Assembly: GCF_030272615.1 (NCBI RefSeq)
Contig: NC_081405.1
Span: 25,498,272 to 25,562,271 of the forward strand
Origin: Cryptomeria japonica
Taxonomy: Eukaryota > Streptophyta > Pinopsida > Cupressales > Cupressaceae
Direction of reading: 5' to 3'
DNA: 64,000 nucleotides
In this document: positions 23,201-32,200 of the stretch, in pieces
Layout of the letters: the number at the start of each line of letters is the position of its first letter
Position numbering within the stretch: the stretch's first letter is position 1
Position numbers and translations under genes: made by a program
Notes under the pieces: generated by a model
Database searches by the model: none
Told to the model about the DNA's origin: nothing
The model's input: only the letters and a program-made list of their open reading frames with translations

Positions 23201-26200
23201 TCTCAGATGAAAATAAAATAAAATGACTTCATAACTGTGCTGGCAAAAGAATGTCCAGTGCTTTTACATCTTGATATCTATTCAGAATGCAAAGCACAGG
23301 ATTTTACCAATTCAGATTCCAAATAAAAAACTAGAGAATGGCAAAGTAGAAATACTATGAAGGAAAAGAAATACAAGAACAGGTACACAAGCATGATATT
23401 CAAAATGGGCATCTCCAAACACGCAATTTGGATTCCTAGGAAATTATAATCAACTACACCATATAAGTCAGGAATGAGTTTGTAGAAATGACATGAACCA
23501 AAGTATTTCTGTAATGAACAAATTATAGCACTGTTCTAAATTTTCTCCGAAATATGTTATTCAACCTTACTCAACTGGTTAGTAATCTTAAATAATGTCA
23601 TATTGGATCAATTGAAGTAGGAAATCTGGATGACCTCGACAGGTCAGATTTCCCCATGTATGACAGCTGCAGATCAAGATGGATACAATGCTTTCACATT
23701 TCTAACAAAGTATGGATCGGAAAACTTGGGACTTCAATTGAGTAATACCCAGGCATATGTGTAGCTATAAAATAGACATCCTAAAACTTGGTCAGAGGCA
23801 CTTGAATAATTCAGAATATACAGTTAAGCAATTAAATGCCTGGAGTGCCACCTTCCAACAATTATTTCTCTGAGGTTCTCTCCAAGCACCAATTGCTAGC
23901 ATTTAAAAGTAAACAAACAGAACAAAAAGTCATTCTTAAATTCTTTTCCACAGAAAAATAGCAGCAGCCAAAGCATTTTCTTTCCAATTTTATATAATGG
24001 ACAGGAAAGGATTTTAGTATACAGGGACAGGACATTCTTGAAAATCCTCTCCCCTCTTTTTTGGTCAATCCAGCCTAACTTACAACAGTACGAGGAAAAA
24101 TCAATGTGTTCTCCTATTTTAATGAACAGGAGCAGGGCCTTCTTGAAAATCATCTCTTCCTTTTCTGGTTTAGGGCAGTCTAACTTAAAACAGTACAGAG
24201 AAAAAAATCCGTGTGCTCTCATCTGTTACAACCCCAAGAGTTAAACTTTCTTCTGCATATATAGTACCTAGAAATTGCCCTAGGAATAATATTCTTATTG
24301 TGGTCCTATATGTCAAACAAAAATATTCATTTTCTGTCTATTCCTTTGCAGTCATCTAGCCTCTAACAAACTCATATTAGAGGATAATTACTGTATTACA
24401 TGATATGCAAGTCAGCATTTATCCTTTAAAACAAAATACCGTTGCAAATGGCCTGTCACATTCTTCTACTAACTCCATCTTCTACTAGAATGTCTCCAAT
24501 CTGCTAGACCAATTATAAAAAATCAATAATGCAAATTTGCCTACTGTGGCTCTTGTCTAGTCAATGGATCAGTGCACTAAGATTATCAACTGCTCACATT
24601 ATTACTAAGTTAGCAAGCAAATCTTCAATAGCAAACACTAAATTACATTGTTTTTTCACTCGAAAATTATCAAATCACTTAAAGCAAGCCTATCAAATCA
24701 TTAAAAGTCAGCTGTTAGCTAAGGCAAAGATAATGACTAATGAATAAGGCAAAAGATAATGAATAATGGATCACTGTGTCCATTCGGTGATATATTCTCT
24801 AACAACCAGTGAAACAAAAATACATCAGCCCACAAGACAGCATGCTCTTGGCAACATTTAAGTTCCTTGCTTCATATCTTAAAACATCCTGGAGACACTG
24901 TTACAAAGTTTTATTTGTATCACATTTAAAAACTTGTTGATGCTACCTTGAGATGTAAAGGAATATCAGTTCCTGCAGAAAAGATGTACTCAAACATACA
25001 TCTATCTTACTGCATCAAGACTTGCCCATAATCATGGGAGCACCCTGCACAAGGGATCAGTCTTAATGCTGGAAGTTATTTCATAATTTAAGTTAACATC
25101 AAAGCAGGTTTCTTTTCGAAGCATCAAGAGAGCAAGGACAACCAATATAAGTGAGAGTGCCAGTCTGAATAGCAATAGTAGGGAATGCAATAAAAAGTTT
25201 ACATACCTCCAACAAGAGGTTGGCAAAAAATTAAGAGTGTAATCAAATTGTTTCATCTCTTGAAATCTATAAGTAGGAAATGGTAAGACTTTTGTGGAGA
25301 GGAACGGACCTGATGTGCTCATGCGTGCAATCATTTAATGACAAAGGAAATCAAATAGCCATACAAGCAAGAACAATTTATCAATTAATTAGTCATAGGG
25401 TAACAAATAGCCAGAGCACATTATTTATTTTCAATGCAGGATTGTCTTCCATTTGATATTACAGATATAAGGACCAGCCACTCAACCAATCTAAATCTCA
25501 AGCATGATGTTAATTTGTTAATGTCAAACCCCACTGTCAAAAGGTTCTAACAGAAGAGGATTCTAACTTGATTCAAGAATCAAGAGTCCAGGGCACATAA
25601 GTTGGAAAAATGTTGTACACTGTGCATATTAAAACATTTTATATTTTGTAATTGGGCAATATTTTCCAAGGAGAGGTTGTATTTGACATTGCAAATGTAT
25701 ATAATGTGGACAGGACAACGTTGAGTGTGTGTGTGGAGGGGGGCGGGGGGGGGTGTCAATCAGACTTATTGGAGGAATGCATGTAATGTTTTTGGTTAAT
25801 TGTAAAAGCATTTAATGCTAGGGGCACATGTCACAAGCCAACTTGGTTTGATGGAGCGAATGGACCACCATAGAGATGTTGGAGCATTAGTTATTTGTGC
25901 ATTGGAAGCATTAAGCATTTCTGCTTGGCTAGGAAGCATCTAGTGAGTTTCTGCTTGCTTGTTACTCTTGTGTCTATAAACAGGAGGCTTGGGATGGAAT
26001 AATTCGGCACTTGATCATCTTGTACTTGTTCATTGTGAGTGAATCTTGGTCCTTGTAGCTTGGTTTGGATTACTTGATGAGGACTTGGGAAGAATGGTGT
26101 AGGACATTTGGTTCTTATTTTTCTCTTGCAACAATATCATGAGGATAAGCAACAATTGCTCAATAGTGCAGAAGGTCACATCTTGCATGGTTTCCTCAAT

Positions 26201-29200
26201 GGTTGAGAGTGTTGATTGTGAATGTTTTGTTATTGGTAATACATTGGTTTTTCATGGAAGTTTTTCATGGAAGGGTTCTCCTAGAGTATATTAGTGTCTC
26301 TCTCTTTTGCATGGTTTTGCTTTGGTATGGACAATTTTTAGATTCAAGAAAGATGTTATAGTGGTATCATTGATCTATAAGTTGTAGGAAATTGTATATA
26401 TTTCCTTACAATTAGTATCTATTAGCATCCAAAATTTGTTTACGATTTTAGTACTAGTAATGTGGATTTCCTTTCAATATGTAATATTTCTCCAACAATT
26501 AGGATCATTTAATTACACTAAAAAAAACACAAGTGGAACCAATTAAGATCTACTAGAGGTAATTAATCCATGCTAAACAATGTTAATGGTTCAACCCCAT
26601 GAACCTACTACAGGTTTAAGTTTGATTTGGCCCAAGTACAAGTCTGGATTCAATTCAATGGGGGATCCAACCAAGGTTCTGCAAAAAGTCTATGGATTAG
26701 TTCAGGACGAACTTGTCCTAAATTTTGCCTCCTATTCCTACTGAGATGAACCTGTCACTTTTCTGTGATTTATTCTATTTTCTAGTTTGGCATTTAATTA
26801 ATCATTCATCCCTGTTTTAAGGCTTATTTGCAACTAACAGAATGAGATGTTTTCTCATGGAATGCCGCCTTAGTTGCAGCTAATAGAAAAACATAATAAG
26901 TATCCTTCACAAGGATTGAGACTATTTTATCAAAAGCAATAAACAAGTGACTGAATCAATTAGTTCATTTTTACCAACATGCTCCAACCTATGCCAATAG
27001 AAGAGCCTTTGAGCATGGTACGATCATCTATCAAGACATAATAGAAAGGGGTTTTCTAATCAAATATTGCAGTTGGAAATGCCTTCATAGATATGTATGC
27101 AAAATGTGAAAGCGCATACATAAGGCATGTGAATTGTTTGACAAAATGCCTTGAGAAAATGTGGTATTATGGAATACGATTACTGCAAAATATACATAAA
27201 ATGGTGTTCTTGATGAAGTTTCAAAACTTAAAAAACAATTGTGGGACGCAAAAAAAAATTGGAATGTGTGATTTTTACACTCAAAAATAATTTTTTTTTT
27301 TTATGAAAATAGCATATGCCATGATAGTCCGTGTCATTTTGATGGCAAGGGCTCTGCCCCTTGACCCTGCCCTATACCATGACAAGGAATGCACCAAGGG
27401 TGCTGCCCCGCATTTCCCCTTGACCTGACTAAGGGCACTACCCCTAAATCCCACCACACTTATTTGATATGTTTTGTAATTGTATTTTGCATAAAATTTA
27501 TATTTTTTTAAAGAAATTTAAGTATTTTTAAGTTGTCAAGCTTGAGTATGCAAACTATGATATGCATATCCATCAAAGCAAATTTGATGGTGGATTTTCA
27601 TCAAGTATTAAAACTTGCCAATGCATTGATAGATATCTATGGCAAGTGTTTAAGCATACACAAGGCACATGAATTGTTTGACAAAATGCCTCAATAACAT
27701 GTGGACTCTTGAAATGTTATGCTTGCAGGATATGCGCAAAAATAATTTGCTGAAAAGGGCTTGGAAACATTTAAGCAAATGCAATTGGCAGATGTAAAGC
27801 TAGACATCTCATTTTGCAAATGTTATCATTATTAATAGTAATAACAATTATTAATATTAACTTACTATTATATTAACTTTATTGATATCACAGTTTTATA
27901 AATATTCTTGTAATTAAAAATATTAGATCCTCTAATATTTCTTATTTCAAGGCTGCAAATATGTATATATTTATGATTTTTATATGTTTTGTATGATTGA
28001 ACCTAATTGCCACCCAAAAAAATTTCATCAAATCCATGAACCAAACCCCCAAACCCAAACCAATACTAGGATCAGTAATTTAGATTAAAAACAGTCCTTA
28101 AGATGTAGGCGAACCAAATCAAACAGCCAACTGATATAATTCACAATCTATTGGAAAATTTAACGACAAATTGATCCTAAAATTCTTACAACGTTATAAA
28201 ACCACTTTATTTTGCTTTAAAGTGGCATGCAATTTGTACAACTTACTACCCCACATTTTATAAATCTTGTTTAAAGCAGCTGGAGGCTTGAATGGATTTT
28301 TATAATAGTCAATAAATGAATTACAGCATAGTTAATCATTAGTAACTTTCTCATACCACATTTACAATATTTTCAGTGCACTAGAGAGGCTATAGACTTC
28401 TAAAATGATCAGCTCGATTTCAAATATAAAGATGAAGGAGCAAGGTAATCAAATCCACATACTCGGAGAGCAATCTGTGTTACATCAGATACACTGGAGA
28501 CATATTCCTCTGTCAAATTTTCCACATAAACACCTGTCTTCACATCTTCCCTTATCTGTTCACACAGAGCATTGACAAATAATAAGAAATATACTCCAGC
28601 ATTGATCAAATTAGCATAACTATTGGAAATAATGAATAATATTCACATCAAAGGCAATATTTGTTATTAATTATTTCATTGAGCAATGCCAATTACCTAT
28701 TAGTTTCCATCAAAGGATTTCATACCTGGAGATTCTTTTGATTTGGCTCCAAGAGATCTGTAATTTGTTCATTATAAATCTGCATCAATTGCAAATAGGC
28801 ATACATCATAAGTTTGTATTCAATAGGAAACAACTATATGTTCTAACCAGCAGACATACATGAAAAAACATTTAACTTTTTGTGGATGATAAGCTCACCT
28901 CTAGGAAAGAACAGCGACATTGATAGCGAAGTTGCCTATCAGCATTCTTACCCTCTTCCTAAAACCAGGAAAATAAAGATTAGCTGGGAATGCAAATAAA
29001 CCATCTATTTCTATCAATTAGTCCTAGCAACAATACAAAGTCTGACTTGCCTCTTGGATTCGAGCAAAAAGCTGCTCAAATACACGAGGAGTGAGACCCC
29101 GGTCCTTGTTTGGGAATTTGTCTCCACTTGAATCACATGTTGGCCCCCACATGCTGTATGTTTTTCCACTGCCAGTCTGAAAGTAAGGATTAACAGACCC

Positions 29201-32200
29201 CGATGGATCATTTTACAAAATTGCGTTAGATAAGATGTTTAAATCCATGTGTTATTTCACAAAACAACTCTTATAGTTCATCTGTATGTGCCATGTGGAC
29301 TATTTTAAAAAAAAAATTAACACACAACTAGCAAACTAGTGCATCTTAAAGTTAGACAATAAAAGGAAATAAACTTTAAAGTTTAAAGACATGCTCCAAA
29401 GCATGATTTACAACTACTAAAATAGTACCTGGCCATAAGCAAATATTGAACTATTAAACCCTGCCATACAATTCTCTACCAGTGGCAGCCCGACCATCTC
29501 AAAAATTTCTTTCTGAATATAAACACATACAACAAAAGATACAGTCAGTTTGGCCAAAGATATCTTCATACGTACAGGTTACTTTAGTTGCATTTATATA
29601 TGTAAGTATTATAAGACTGGTTTCAGAAAAAACTAAAAAAATAAGGTACAATTTCTATTCCATAAGAACTCTATTAACATGCTTGTATAATTGGAATTGT
29701 GTATAGTTTTTGTCAACTTCTAAAGAATAACGTGCATATGATAATTTCCTCTGTATTAAAAATGGAAAAAAAAAGCCTATAACTGAACCCAACTTGCTAT
29801 GTCTGTTCTATTGGTAAACTGTGCTTAGTGACCCATTTTGGATCAGGTTAACCTTTTGTTTCACTAGGAACTAAAAATTAGGTTAGCCTTTGCTTGGGAA
29901 AATTCAAAATCATTCATTCTAAGAACCCAACAGTTTTTGACACATTATGTAGATGACAATGAACAAAATCAATTAATTACATCAAAGAATAGCATTCCAA
30001 CCAAGCCATTCTTTACCTGTGTGGAATCCATGCCTGCTACAGCATCAAAACTGAACTGTTGGTCAATAACAGTAATAGTATTCGGAGAGAGCATGTGGAC
30101 AACCTGAGTGACCTCCTTCTCTTCTGCTCTCATGGGTCTAATCCTGATTATTACCTGCACTGTCACCCTTCATAATTACATCTCCAAAAAGTTATAGGTG
30201 AAAGACAATATGAAGAAGATAAAAAAATCTCTTGAATGTGATCAACAAATACTAAGCTTATCCAGAAGAACTTCAGCAAATATAGAGACTGGGCTATGAC
30301 CACTATAGAATATGTAGCTGGCTCTGTTTATACTATCAGAACCGACAAGACTGATCAAGACATGCTAGAAAGCAACATTCAATAAATCAAACATTGCCAA
30401 CATTTGCAAACAAGACACTTCATGGTAATATTGTGTTTTCCACAGTCCAAAATACAAGTTCAAGATTTACCACAATCAACAATCCAGTTTGGATGAGCAA
30501 ACACTGTGGTTTCATCAATATCAAATTTTGGCTTGTTAGCAGAGGAAACTAATGAATACTTTCTCCAACATACCAGACTATACCCAGCATAGGATACATA
30601 TACCTGGCAATGTTTGTACCACAGAAACAACAAGAAAAATCAAAGCATAGTAAAAGCACCAGATTAAGTCATATTCATTGCAGTTTTTTAAATTAGGAAA
30701 ATGAGTACATTTTCTCTAACAAACAACCAAAGTTAAATTTCATCAGTCTGAAGAATTGAGCTCTTCTGGGAAAATTAATGGATATAAGATCACAGGATCT
30801 GCACAATCACCAATACAATGAAACCAGAAATTATTCCCAGTTTAGGATATACACTATTCTTAGGATCACATATTTCTACCAGTAAACACAGAACCAACTA
30901 AGGAATACTAAAAGCACCACATCAGCCATTCCAAATATTTAAAAAGGTAACAAGCAGCCAGACAATGAAACCCTCTTATTTTATCAATGTCATTGATGAT
31001 ATGTCAAATGAGTACATTTTCTCTAACAAACAACCAAAGTTACATTTCATCAGTCTGAAGAATTGAGCTCTTCTGGGAAAACTAACGGATATCAGATCAC
31101 AGGATCCGCACCCAATACAATGAAACCAGAAATTATTCCCAGTTTAGGATATACACTATTCTTAGGATCACATATTTCTACCAGTAAACACAGAACCATA
31201 GTTTTAAAACTCGTGGACTCGCCACGGACTCGCCACGGACTCGCGAGTCCATGGGAGCCACGAGTCGACTCGCCAAGACTCGCCGAGGCGAGTCCTGGCG
31301 AGTCCATCTGAAAGACTCGCGAGTCTTTTGCAAGGACTCGCGCGAGTCTTTTGCATGGACTCGCGAGTCTTTCAGATGGACTCGTGCGACCCAGAGAAAA
31401 TGTCATGCAAGCTTTAAAATTGAGTTTAACATGTGAAAAAATTAGGTCTCTCCGTCAGGATTCATATATGGAATATATACTGTCAGGATGTTTGAGAGTG
31501 GTTTCGGACCTCCAGGAGTTATAATGCAAAATCTAGTTTTTGGAGGATTCTTCAATTTTCCAGACTTAGTCAGATTTCAGGATCAGGAAGACATTCCAAA
31601 CTTAGCCAAATTTCAGGGCATTTGAAGATCAAGATGACATTCCAGACTTTAAGTTATATTCCATATATACTGTCAGGATGTTTGAGAGTGGTTTCGAACC
31701 TCCAGGAGTTATAATGCAAAATCTAGTTTTTGGAGGATTCTTCAATTTTCCAGACTTAGTCAAATTTTAGGATCTTTCGGCGATGCCCCTTGACCCCAAC
31801 TTGGGGGCGTTGCCCCGAAACCCCCGTCGAAAAATATGGGGGGAAATTGCGCCGATGGAAGTAGGGAAAATTTAACCTCCGAGTCTCATTAGGCTCCATA
31901 TAAAAGCATAATTAGCATTGAAGAAATCTTGGTATTATACATTTTAGAGTTGAAAGTTTGAAACTATGAGTATGTGACATGTGTAATGTTTCAATTATGG
32001 CTCTTATGTTCTCTAAATGCATTAATTTCTTTATGTTTTTTTGTAAAACTACGGTTTTTTTTTTTGCCGAGTCCTTGCCGAGTCTTTCACGAGTCTTTCA
32101 CGAGTCCGAGTCCGAGTCCAAATTTTTGGTTTGCCGAGTCCGTGGCGAGTCCGAGTTTTTCAACAAAAGCACCACATCAGCCATTCCAAATATTTAAAAA

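Larger units (their letters stand above)
22872..28462 (-). other. Kinesin intron 7 (5.6 kb) with repeat debris
   Basis: The largest intron, between exons 7 and 8. It contains a tandem repeat near 24020-24225, LTR-like sequence near 25640-26370, PPR-gene remnants (26960-27815) and otherwise AT-rich text. No open frame in it looks functional. Confidence 0.8.

Noticed and set aside
24529-24747. 72-codon plus-strand frame in intron 7
   Set aside because: No recognisable motif, inside an intron.
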